Positions 18,601 to 23,500 of a stretch of DNA of 25,273 nucleotides are shown piece after piece. Below the pieces are notes generated by a model that was given only the letters and a program-made list of their open reading frames with translations, did no database searches and was not told where the DNA came from. This stretch comes from Priapulus caudatus (taxonomy: Eukaryota > Priapulida > Priapulimorpha > Priapulimorphida > Priapulidae). Positions within the stretch are counted from its first letter, which is position 1. Each line of letters starts with the position of its first letter. Both the position numbers and the translations under genes were made by a program. The stretch covers positions 255,630 to 280,902 of the forward strand of contig NW_014577093.1 of assembly GCF_000485595.1 (NCBI RefSeq). Direction: 5' to 3'.

Positions 18601-20082
18601 TAATTAAAATTTTTTTTGGAGGGGATTTTGATTTTGATTGGGGGGTCCTAGATTTTGATAGGGGGTCCAAGACCCCGCCCCCCCTGGCTACGCGCTTGGC
18701 TATGCTGCACACTGACCACGCCAGATTACCTTGCGGATACCATCGGTAATAGTTGTACATGATGACGGCAGCAATGAAGGTCTTGCCCAACCCCGTCGGT
18801 AGCACTACGAGCGTGTTGTTGAACAGCGCGGCCTGCACGATCGTAAACTGGTAGTCTCGCATCGAGTAGTTTGTCGGATAGATCCACGTGCCGCCTGCGC
18901 TGACGTCAAACCCTGGCGTGTCGCTCGCGTCAACGCTAGAAGAGGACACGGCCGATGTAAAGCGCCGCGCGCGTGCAGGAATGACAATGCAGGGTTTCAT
19001 ATACATAAGAGGCACAGTGGCGCACCGCCGTTGTCAAATTTAACATCGCCGTTGTGAAAATGTTCCTGTATTTACTGATAAGTATATCCTGTATCTATAT
19101 ACCCATAAGAATATCAATACATCCTGTATTTGAATCCATCATGCGCATTTTTTTCCCAAACTGGCCATTACCTCCTTTGTCTAATTTTCCCTCAGAAGAA
19201 ACCCTGCAATGTGAATGTGTTTGATCGATGGTCGGGGAAGGCGCGTGATTGAGAACTGATGGAAGGAGCATGAAAATGATTGTGAAACTGCAGTGGGTTG
19301 CTGACGTCGGTGCTGCACGTGGAGACGAGTGTTTGGTCGAATGTGTTTGAATAAAGCTCACCCCTGCAGCACTGAAGTTGAGGCCAATTGATTCATGGTT
19401 TGGTCCATAGCTTCCGCATAGATAAGGTCATCTTCATCATCATCTAATGCCTCTCCAAGCCCTCCTGCTGTAGAAAGCAAGTATAATGCATAACAAACTA
19501 GTAGATTAATTTTGCCCCTCCCTGCATGCCGCCTTTCTGTGGCGGAGGACCCGTATGGGTCGTCGCCAAGAGCATGCACTCTCCCCCCGACCGCCTGCGG
19601 GAAGGGGGTTAGACATGGGGCCAACGCCCCCATTCTGTAAAAAACACCATGTTACGGAAACCAAAACGAATAAGAAGATTAATTTTAAGTAATGTTATAT
19701 ACAACAATACATGATTATAACAACTTGGGAGCAACCCATACATGTCAACTACCATAGCAATAGACAGTTAACTTTATACATAATGGTCATATAAGAGAAA
19801 GGGCTGACATGGCCTTTATGGACAGGTAGCTGTTCTATAGAGGTGGCTGCTAACACAGGTTTGAACTATATATAGTACTTTAGATTGTCCCAAGTTGAAT
19901 AGTAATGTTCTCTATGTGTTATGTCTTCAGTAGATGTATTTGTATTTCAATTACATGCAATAAAGATTTAATAATAATAATAATAATAACATACCAGTGG
20001 TGGGATTTATTTTATCTTGTCCCCACACTTCGAACAGTGTCCGCTGCTTAGGTGCATTCATTTTCTTGTCTAAGAAACTCAT
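4796..20082 (-). CDS. FANCM: FANCM, ATP-dependent DNA translocase (multi-exon, 3' part outside window)
   Basis: This is the overall gene; the exons are listed separately. FANCM is a superfamily 2 translocase of the Hef/XPF family. It remodels stalled forks and Holliday junctions, anchors the Fanconi core complex and binds MHF1-MHF2 and the BLM-TOP3A-RMI complex. Seen here in order are [44 protein letters not shown], a helical insert, [37 protein letters not shown], the MHF-binding region and FDLGFD motifs. Exons 1-4 and 17290-10406 join without phase conflict across canonical GT/AG borders. The DEAH exon is missing at an N gap. The C-terminal ERCC4-like and HhH region is not visible. The duplicated block 1-4507 lies 3' of the last good exon and would disrupt the transcript if it is real. 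Archaeal Hef and fungal Mph1 share the helicase core, but the N-terminal motif and the MHF and MM2-like regions point to animal FANCM. Confidence 0.9.
5131..5178 (-). other. MM2-like RMI-binding motif, copy 2
   Basis: Residues 485-500 read [16 protein letters not shown], followed by an acidic run and PPSPRQRG. It shares LGFD, the acidic tail and the PPSP block with copy 1, some 57 residues earlier, so the pair looks like an internal duplication within one exon. Confidence 0.6.
5317..5355 (-). other. MM2-like RMI-binding motif, copy 1
   Basis: Residues 426-438 of the large exon read [13 protein letters not shown], followed by APPSPSD. In human FANCM the MM2 motif contains FDLGF, and its phenylalanines insert into RMI1-RMI2. 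The two phenylalanines with DLG between them and the acidic tail are kept here. Binding is inference. Confidence 0.6.
5395..5577 (-). repeat. Coding repeats, FARSSAAAA units
   Basis: Three to four units of about 19-24 residues, each with SxxFAR(S/C)S or SLIIARSS followed by an alanine run, lie just before the first MM2-like motif. The DNA is GCGGCAGC/GAGCGAGC-rich and clearly repetitive. Function unknown; probably a flexible linker. Confidence 0.6.
6319..6461 (-). repeat. Coding minisatellite, PV/TG repeats
   Basis: About 47 residues made of short imperfect units such as [24 protein letters not shown] and TGVPAV. On the plus strand the DNA shows recurring CACAGGTA-type blocks about 24-27 bp apart. 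It lies inside the large FANCM exon and keeps frame. Confidence 0.6.
6632..7456. other. GC-rich stretch without a clear gene
   Basis: Between the large exon and the possible exon at 7457-8050 the sequence is GC- and CpG-rich. Open frames occur on both strands, but none has a family motif or paired strong splice sites that I can see. Short phrases such as CTTGCGTCTATG (6953 and 7112 areas) recur. It is probably intronic. Confidence 0.4.
7457..8050 (-). CDS. Possible FANCM exon in disordered region (frame uncertain)
   Basis: A GC-rich block follows a good acceptor (an eight-T run then CACTTGGCAG, exon from 8050). In the phase given by the preceding candidate exon it reads [15 protein letters not shown] through [20 protein letters not shown] and stops at a TGA at 7896-7898. 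In another minus frame it stays open to 7457 and encodes [19 protein letters not shown], an acidic serine-rich stretch like those in the disordered middle of FANCM. The switch of frame suggests an indel, a sequencing error or a missed intron. Plus-strand frames across it are also open because of high GC, so coding strand rests on context. Confidence 0.35.
8272..8366. repeat. (TATAT)n AT-rich satellite
   Basis: A run of TATTATAT-type units about 95 bp long lies within an AT-rich stretch (8060-8500) between the two low-confidence exons. Nothing else is recognisable in that stretch. Confidence 0.85.
8528..8564 (-). CDS. Possible small FANCM exon
   Basis: A 37-bp stretch between TGACGTGCTGCAG and the strong donor GGAGAAG|GTACGT would encode [12 protein letters not shown] in phase 0 to phase 1. 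TAAC and CTGAC sequences that could act as branch points lie upstream. The entry phase fits the exon ending at 10406, and the exit phase fits an acceptor at 8050. There is no sequence homology to support it, so it rests on splice signals and phase only. Confidence 0.3.
8616..9855. repeat. 50-bp minisatellite, copy B
   Basis: About 24-25 head-to-tail units of 50 bp; the core GCAATGTCACACGTCCTCAT recurs at 50-bp steps, with some units lengthened by 6 bp (CACCTG). The units from 8640 to 9160 are regular, and those after about 9700 are as noisy as copy A. In the gene it lies in the intron between the exon at 10406 and the possible exon at 8564. Confidence 0.95.
10406..10549 (-). CDS. FANCM: FANCM exon, [10 protein letters not shown] (copy B, intact)
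   Basis: A 144-bp phase-0 exon lies between CAACAATAG and GTTCATGGAG|GTATGC. It encodes [40 protein letters not shown] and VNLNTFME. LSLTEWxxWQ followed about 12 residues later by VxHS...FIxLMxxIE-like residues matches the C-terminal end of the MHF-binding region. It is the last exon of the well-supported run before the 50-bp array. Confidence 0.85.
11012..11151 (-). CDS. FANCM: FANCM exon, [10 protein letters not shown] (copy B, intact)
   Basis: A 140-bp exon starts after CACTGCAG and ends at GAATGAGATG|GTGAGG. It encodes [40 protein letters not shown] and [16 protein letters not shown] corresponds to the FLSEEEFxLW element of vertebrate FANCM within the MHF-binding fold. Entry phase 1 and exit phase 0 agree with the neighbours, which settles the acceptor choice. 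Confidence 0.87.
11240..11385. repeat. (CA)n microsatellite, copy B
   Basis: A CA-rich tract with GCACGCA and GTACACAC interruptions, starting about 16 bp beyond the donor of the exon 11678-11402. On the FANCM transcript it reads as UG repeats. Confidence 0.95.
11402..11678 (-). CDS. FANCM: FANCM exon, start of MHF-binding region (copy B, intact)
   Basis: A 277-bp exon follows TTGCTTTCAG and ends at GCTAAAAAGG|GTAAGT in phase 1. It encodes [53 protein letters not shown], then a charged [15 protein letters not shown] tail. YxxSxxSKRSxxxAL and NPRMxPxGxxPxxHKM match the part of FANCM that follows motif VI and contributes to MHF1-MHF2 binding. The charged tail is low-complexity, and the DNA there is a CTC/GAG-rich run. 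Confidence 0.88.
12590..12671 (-). CDS. FANCM: FANCM exon with motif VI (copy B, intact)
   Basis: An 82-bp exon begins after GTAACTTTAG and ends at GAGGAGCAG|GTGAGA. After the split arginine it reads [20 protein letters not shown] and [19 protein letters not shown] is motif VI, with the arginine finger that completes the ATPase site. The exon lies inside block B of the duplication; its partner at 4020-4100 is frameshifted. Confidence 0.93.
13120..13244 (-). CDS. FANCM: FANCM exon with motif V
   Basis: A 125-bp exon runs from TGTTCTACAG to AGTCCCACCAG|GTAGAG. It encodes [40 protein letters not shown] and T, then a split arginine codon. [19 protein letters not shown] is motif V. The donor sits just right of the duplicated block, so this exon is present once only. 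Confidence 0.94.
13622..13770. repeat. 26-bp minisatellite in FANCM intron
   Basis: The phrase CAGCAAGAGTGAGACAGTGA starts at 13645, 13671, 13697 and 13723, exactly 26 bp apart, with degenerate GAGAGTGAGAGTGAG at the end. The array ends about 15 bp from the donor of the exon 13946-13786. Confidence 0.9.
13786..13946 (-). CDS. FANCM: FANCM exon with motif IV
   Basis: A 161-bp exon begins after TTTTTCTCGTAG and ends at CAGATGAAG|GTGCGT. The product [40 protein letters not shown] and [14 protein letters not shown] contains motif IV ([11 protein letters not shown]) and the FVGxxxxKSTKGxTQKEQ block that is nearly invariant in FANCM and Hef. A 26-bp minisatellite lies just inside the next intron. 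Confidence 0.93.
14000..14186. mobile_element. hAT-type MITE, 187 bp, with 8-bp target duplication
   Basis: The left end CAGTGGTTGTTAACCTGTGG and the right end (reverse complement CAGTGGTTCTTAACTTCCTT) form terminal inverted repeats continuing into GGACCCCTTTG. Perfect 8-bp copies of ATATAAAT flank it at 13992-13999 and 14187-14194. CAGTGGTTCTTAAC ends and an 8-bp duplication are typical of non-autonomous hAT (Charlie-like) elements. It carries no transposase and sits in a FANCM intron. Confidence 0.92.
14560..14664 (-). CDS. FANCM: FANCM exon (start of second RecA domain)
   Basis: A 105-bp exon starts after the acceptor TTTGCAG and ends at CAGTCAG|GTTAGT. It encodes [20 protein letters not shown] and [15 protein letters not shown]. 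The element YSHPKxxKLExxVxxHF is highly conserved in FANCM and begins RecA domain 2. Entry and exit phases are both 1, in agreement with the neighbours. Confidence 0.92.
15185..15315. repeat. Purine-rich irregular tandem repeat
   Basis: Repeats of the type GGGGAAGGATATTGG, GGGAAGGATGCTGG and GAGGATGCTGAGGA, with no strict period, lie 30 bp beyond the donor of the exon 15498-15345. Confidence 0.65.
15345..15498 (-). CDS. FANCM: FANCM exon (linker after helical insert)
   Basis: A 154-bp exon follows TTGTTATCAG and ends at CTCGCGCAG|GTAAGC. It encodes [40 protein letters not shown] and [11 protein letters not shown]. The equivalent stretch in vertebrate FANCM is poorly conserved apart from a hydrophobic helix like FIEIMEHV. 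It is accepted because entry phase 0 and exit phase 1 match both neighbours and both splice sites are strong. Confidence 0.85.
15937..16179 (-). CDS. FANCM: FANCM exon (helical insert domain)
   Basis: A 243-bp phase-0 exon begins after AAAAAACCTAG and ends at TTTTCTGCAA|GTATGT. The product runs from [20 protein letters not shown] through [20 protein letters not shown] to [17 protein letters not shown] and KSFHNFLQ. The RxxFRxNP and EGxFAxCxSLYHGxELL signatures match the thumb-like helical insert of FANCM and Hef, which holds branched DNA. Confidence 0.92.
16277..16366. repeat. Imperfect inverted repeat in intron
   Basis: GCTGTAATACTATATGCTGT near 16275-16293 is matched in reverse complement by GCTTAGTATTATATGCTGTG at 16352-16371. 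The arms are about 20 bp with a loop of about 60 bp. It may be a remnant of a small transposon; no target duplication was seen. Confidence 0.5.
16440..16738. repeat. 52-bp minisatellite next to a FANCM donor site
   Basis: GTTGCC (ATTGCC once) recurs at 16461, 16513, 16565, 16621, 16673 and 16725, that is at steps of 52 bp with one step of 56. Units contain CATGACGACAACCCGACCCA and a TATAGCGTCGG tail. The array ends about 8 bp from the exon end at 16746. Confidence 0.93.
16746..16904 (-). CDS. FANCM: FANCM exon (VQQV to start of helical insert)
   Basis: A 159-bp phase-0 exon runs from GCCACCAG to GTACCTGCAG|GTGCGC. It encodes [40 protein letters not shown] and [13 protein letters not shown]. 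The element ELRSxDSPDI.xYxHER is a hallmark of animal FANCM. A 52-bp minisatellite begins only about 8 bp inside the following intron. Confidence 0.93.
17213..17290 (-). CDS. FANCM: FANCM exon with motif III (SATPGG)
   Basis: A 78-bp exon, phase 0 at both ends, lies between TTTTTGTATGCAG and GACCTAAAG|GTAAAA. It encodes [20 protein letters not shown] and [14 protein letters not shown] is motif III of SF2 helicases and follows directly after the DEAH box region in the family. The exon was missed by simple ORF calling because it is short. It joins in frame to [10 protein letters not shown] of the next exon. Confidence 0.92.
17701..17763. repeat. (TA)n followed by palindrome-arm sequence, left of gap
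   Basis: A (TA)n tract runs into TATCAGGAGTAGATAATAGG, which matches one arm of the palindrome at 22138-22181 with one mismatch (G for A). The N gap starts a few bases later. Confidence 0.8.
17764..17773. other. Assembly gap (10 N)
   Basis: Ten undetermined bases, probably a placeholder of unknown true size. It is flanked by a (TA)n/palindrome arm on the left and a (CATC)n array on the right, and falls in the FANCM intron interval that should hold the DEAH-box exon. Confidence 0.97.
17774..17871. repeat. (CATC)n microsatellite, right of gap
   Basis: Tetranucleotide CATC units interrupted by CATTCATACATC and CATTCCTC. The WMDGWMD-type frames over it are translated repeat only. Confidence 0.93.
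18091..18195 (-). CDS. FANCM: FANCM exon 4 (helicase motif Ia)
   Basis: The exon opens after TATACTTTCAG and ends at GATGACAG|GTGGGC in phase 1. It reads [20 protein letters not shown] then [27 protein letters not shown] is motif Ia, and the MGIPQS...EMTG stretch is strongly characteristic of FANCM. The exon is complete, and the next coding exon should begin with two bases finishing a glycine-type codon, but none is found before the N gap. Confidence 0.92.
18419..18698. mobile_element. MITE, 280 bp, with 8-bp target duplication
   Basis: The ends CAAAGGCGTAGCCAGGAATT and (reverse complement of the right end) CAAGCGCGTAGCCAGGGGGG are inverted repeats. Perfect copies of GCTATGCT flank it at 18411-18418 and 18699-18706. 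The 8-bp duplication fits a hAT-superfamily non-autonomous element. The G-run/GGGGTCC ends and AT-rich core are common in such animal MITEs. It sits in the intron between FANCM exons 3 and 4. Confidence 0.9.
18730..18935 (-). CDS. FANCM: FANCM exon 3 (WIYPTN block, Walker A motif)
   Basis: This exon of 206 bp starts after the acceptor TCCTCTTCTAG and ends at CCGCAAG|GTAATC. It encodes [38 protein letters not shown] and [19 protein letters not shown]. The RDYQ element (Q motif), the Walker A motif LPTGLGKT and the tail [12 protein letters not shown] are near-identical in spacing to FANCM and Hef. K in GKT is the nucleotide phosphate ligand. An alternative start upstream (an open frame to 19015) would give a poor, unconserved N-terminus, and the phase-matched acceptor at 18936/18937 is preferred. 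Confidence 0.92.
19362..19467 (-). CDS. FANCM: FANCM exon 2 (acidic N-terminal segment)
   Basis: The exon encodes [19 protein letters not shown] and then [15 protein letters not shown], ending at CAGGG|GTGAGC in phase 2. The DDDxDDLxYAEA stretch matches the position of the acidic segment just before the WIYPTN block in vertebrate FANCM. The acceptor is a tandem CAGCAG, so the exon may start at 19467 or 19464; the choice changes one residue only. The entry phase (1) agrees with exon 1 and the exit phase with exon 3. Confidence 0.78.
19995..20082 (-). CDS. FANCM: FANCM exon 1 (start codon, QRTLFEVWG motif)
   Basis: The exon begins [13 protein letters not shown] and continues [16 protein letters not shown], then ends at the donor CCACTG|GTATGT in phase 1. 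A TGA lies in frame upstream, so the start is ATG at 20082 or the second ATG at 20061; the second gives an N-terminus closer to vertebrate FANCM, which starts with a few residues before QRTLF. QxxLFxxW resembles a PCNA-interacting (PIP-like) motif, and an equivalent QRTLFxxWG occurs at the start of vertebrate FANCM. The PCNA role is inference. The phase fits exon 2. Confidence 0.85.
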
Positions 20083-20143
20083 TATATCAATTCTGGTGCA
20101 CTGCTTCTTTCTTCATGCTGCCTGGCGCTATCATCTTCTAAAC

Positions 20144-20640
20144 CTAAGGATGTGTTATAAACACAGAATCATATATTTCTCAAGGAAATAAATGTTTTTT
20201 TAAAGTCGCGTATGTAAGTCGACAGTGACAATATATGTGATACCATGCAGCTAACTGCAATGGACCAGCTTTTATCTGTGCCAGTAGACAGCTTTGGCCC
20301 AAGCCTAGTTTAGCACCCTGGACGGAATGCGGCCGGGAATGCGTGAAGCGCCTGTGTGCGGCAACACCGCGCCCCGAACGCCAAAACGCTGCCCCTTTTT
20401 GTCCCTTTTGACAGATTAACAGGAACGGCTCTGAAACGCAACTCCGTGAAAATGGGGCGGTTTCCAAGCGACGTTTCGCGATCGACGCCTAGAGGCCATC
20501 TCCAAACGGCCCAGAACTGCTCGTGGGGGTCGCACGCCTCAAGGTTAAGACGTAGTGGCTGCTACAAGAAAGGCCAAGAAATAACCGACCACATGCTTGC
20601 TCATTGGCCGCTAGGCGATGACGTCGTCTGTTGCTGAACA
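20144..20640 (-). promoter_or_regulatory. Likely FANCM 5' region and promoter
   Basis: The sequence changes from AT-rich to GC/CpG-rich upstream of exon 1. On the minus strand there is CGACGTCA (20619-20626, CRE-like) and GGCCAATGA (20601-20609, CCAAT box), about 10 bp apart, a pairing common in TATA-less promoters. CACATCCTTAG|GT at 20144-20145 could be the acceptor of a 5' UTR intron. No start site can be fixed from sequence alone. Confidence 0.35.
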
Positions 20641-22080
20641 AACCGTGATGTCAATCACACATGTTTTTACGAATATGGCGGAGCGAGAGATTGCAGCCCC
20701 CCTCCTCCCCCCGCGCTGCCCGTGGCGACGGTGCGAGTTTTTACACGTAGCGCCCGTGGGAGTAGGATAGAGAGAGCGAGAGATAGGAGTTTTTGCGCAG
20801 CGGATGGCATGCCACGTGGTCGCACTTTTGACACGCAGCGCCAGAGCGAGCGAGAGAGAGAGAGAGAACCATGGGGAGTGGGAGAAAAATAGAGAGAGAG
20901 GGTTAGAAGACAATGTATAGACAATCAGTCGCACAATGGCCGTAGTCGAGCCGGTGTACGTGTCACAAAAACTGCGCGATGTTACGCTGCCTGCTATACG
21001 GATTCGCGCGCCCGCCCTCCTTCGGCGCGCGAAGCCGTATAGCGGGCAGCGCAAGATTGCTACGTACAACACCCCGCGGTCGCGTGCGCCCAGCTCCCGC
21101 GGAAGTGCGCGGCTAAACCGCTCTCGGCGGTCGGGGAACAACGCATCTTTTGCGCAACGCCATCTTGTACCCGGTCTCTCTAGATTTGTTCAGCACAAAT
21201 GCGAAAACACATTTGCAGGGTCCCAAACTATCCTTGATCCAACAGCTTCGATCTGCCCTTAATATGAAAACGCCATTGTATTTGTACCTACAGTATATGG
21301 AATCTGCATGCTTCTGTAATGAGTCATTGAGTGCTCCTGCACACAGTGCACTCTACGTACTAGTCCAAGTTTTCTGTGATGACTGACATTGATCACGCCG
21401 TGACGCCCACGATCTTTGGTGGATTACGATCAGAGGAAATACGGACTAGTCGCTAGAGTCTCAGAATTCGTGTTTGTATTACCCGCGAAACGGATGCAAT
21501 GAAATTCGCATCGGCTTTGAAACAAAAAACAATAAACAATAAACTGATCTCAGTGAAAATTGGCAATAGGTAATGGTACACCGTTATTATTTTCTACTCA
21601 TATTTACCTGTTAAGATAATAGGAACGATTACGACATCGTGTTTACTAGAATTAGAATCCGTCTCCTGTGTTTATGGGGGCTTCCATTTTGGATATGGAA
21701 ATTCCCGAATAAAAAAAGAGGGCGCTGCAATCGCGGAAATTATTTAATATCTACAGGAGTCAGGATTGAATAAAACCAGTTGTTTTTATTCAATGCTGGT
21801 ATCAATATATAGCAATAAATATAGGATATATATAGCTGGAATAGCCAACCAAACTTTTACCTGCAATCAGTGTTGCCCGTGATTGAGAACAATGTGCAAA
21901 TATTGATGTAAAACCAGGAGTGAATAAAAAATATATTCTGTTTATGTAAAAATGCATAATGATATGCGAATATGTGCATATATATATATAGCAGGAGTGA
22001 ATAACATATTTGATTCTAAACGTACTATATAAATTTAAATGTTAACGTATATACGTTCATTTGTAACGTACGTTTTGTTG
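20641..22080. other. GC-rich then AT-rich intergenic stretch
   Basis: From 20641 to about 21200 the DNA is CpG-rich with AGAG runs. ATATGGCGG (20674) and, on the minus strand, ACAAGATGGCG (near 21160) resemble YY1 sites. Phrases CGAGTTTTTACACGTAGCGC and CGCACTTTTGACACGCAGCG are near-repeats about 95 bp apart. After 21200 it is AT-rich, with a hairpin near 21768-21799 (ATTGAATAAAA / TTTTTATTCAAT). No convincing gene is seen. Confidence 0.4.
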
Positions 22081-22137
22081 ATATATTAGGGGTTAATAAT
22101 GACAAATATTTGTATATATATATATGATATATATATG

Positions 22138-22181
22138 TATCAGAAGTAGATAATAGGGATCCCTATTATCTACTTCTGATA
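22138..22181. repeat. 44-bp perfect palindrome
   Basis: TATCAGAAGTAGATAATAGG GA is followed at once by its exact reverse complement, with GGATCC at the centre (axis between 22159 and 22160). (AT)n tracts extend the symmetry imperfectly on both sides. Such a sequence can form a hairpin or cruciform. Confidence 0.95.
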
Positions 22182-22391
22182 TGTATATCATATATATATA
22201 TGTGTGCCCCCTGATATATATGTATATAATTATATTATAATGGTATAATGTTATATGATGATATATTAAACACCTCGTCATACACTCTCATCTCAGTTCA
22301 CTGTCTGCCCGCCTGGCTATAGGAAACTATGCGATTTGTTTCCACTGGGGTGTAATCGGTAGAGATGTAGTCACCGTGGGCGGTGACGAAC

Positions 22392-22541
22392 CAGTGGCGG
22401 ACTCAGGGGGCCCAGGGCGGTCGCTCCCTAGAATTTTCAGGGTGGTATTTTAGCCTAACACCCTCCCCCTCGATCGGGCGCTTTGTGCCATTGAGCTCGC
22501 ATGATTCCCCCCCCCTAGAAGTCACTTCTGGATCCGCCACT
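22392..22541. mobile_element. Probable MITE, about 150 bp
   Basis: The left end CAGTGGCGGACTCAG and the reverse complement of the right end, TAGTGGCGGATCCAG, are inverted repeats, with G- and C-runs just inside. YAGTGGCGGAYYCAG ends recall hAT-type MITEs. I found no convincing target duplication, so the exact ends are less sure. Confidence 0.7.
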
Positions 22542-22849
22542 AAGAACGGGGGTATCCACGAATTTAGGTGCGTTTCCACAAACACTCCTAGTGTAGTGCA
22601 ATCCATGGCGTTAACGCGACGTGGCAATTAACGGTGGTGGATATTATCATGAGCAACCGGGTATTGTTATTATTTTGAGATCATTTACTTCTGTTATGTA
22701 TATGCATAATAAACGCATATACCCGATGCAATACCCATATGCACACACCCAAGACATGGGTTCACATAATAAATCGCTATCCGTTACCTTATTTTAACCA
22801 CCACCAAGTCTTCCAAACTGAACTTCGACGAATAGGCATTATCTGTCTG

Positions 22850-23500
22850 TGCGCATGGATAGTATCTGCTAAAATGAACATGGTGTATCGTAATTATAGA
22901 TTTAATTTAGAGACCACGTACCCCGTTGTGAGTGAAATGAAATACCGGAATTGATATGAAAAGGTTTATATGGCTTACAAAGTTACAATGAGTCAAAGAC
23001 TTGCTAACTTTCTTAACATTGCGCGTATGGCAGATATCTGCTAAGATATATCTTCTTATTGTTTAATTATATATTTAAAATAGAGAGCACATATCCCGCA
23101 CTAGCTTGCTATGAAAAATCTGGATCCCGTTGCCGCTCTTACATAATTACAAGCAGCCAATCTTCTCAAATCCTTGCAACTCTGAGTGAAATCATATTTG
23201 CTTTTCATTTCCGCGCTGGTCGGGGCTGGTTTCGCATATGAGAAATAGTGTATTACATTAATATATCAAATAGAAATATGCACATACATACCTTCGTTGA
23301 AATTATAAACTTTAACGTTAGAGCAAAATTCATTAATATTTTGTTGAAATTATATATTTAGAATAAAGCGTACCTACATATTCGGCAGTAGCTGGACGTA
23401 AAAAAAATCTGGATCCTCTTGTCTATCACATATAATTACAAGGAAGCCAATCTTACAAAAATTCCAATCCCCGGAAGTTTCCTTTGCCGTTGGTGAGTAT
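22850..23500. repeat. Degenerate tandem repeats in intergenic DNA
   Basis: GCGCATGG..TATCTGCTAA (22850) recurs near 23021, and ATCTGGATCC..ATAATTACAAG..GCCAATCTT recurs at about 23119 and 23409. AATTATAnATTTA blocks lie near 22890, 23061 and 23346. Spacings are about 172 and 285-290 bp, so two or three units have diverged and lost pieces. Confidence 0.55.

Noticed and set aside
18530-18729. Extension of the exon 3 frame to 18530
   Set aside because: It passes the donor at 18728-18729 into the intron and a MITE.
20675-20770. Plus-strand ATGGCGGAGCG... frame of about 31 codons
   Set aside because: Short, no homology seen, and the ATGGCGG context may only be a YY1 site. Mentioned as a promoter observation instead.
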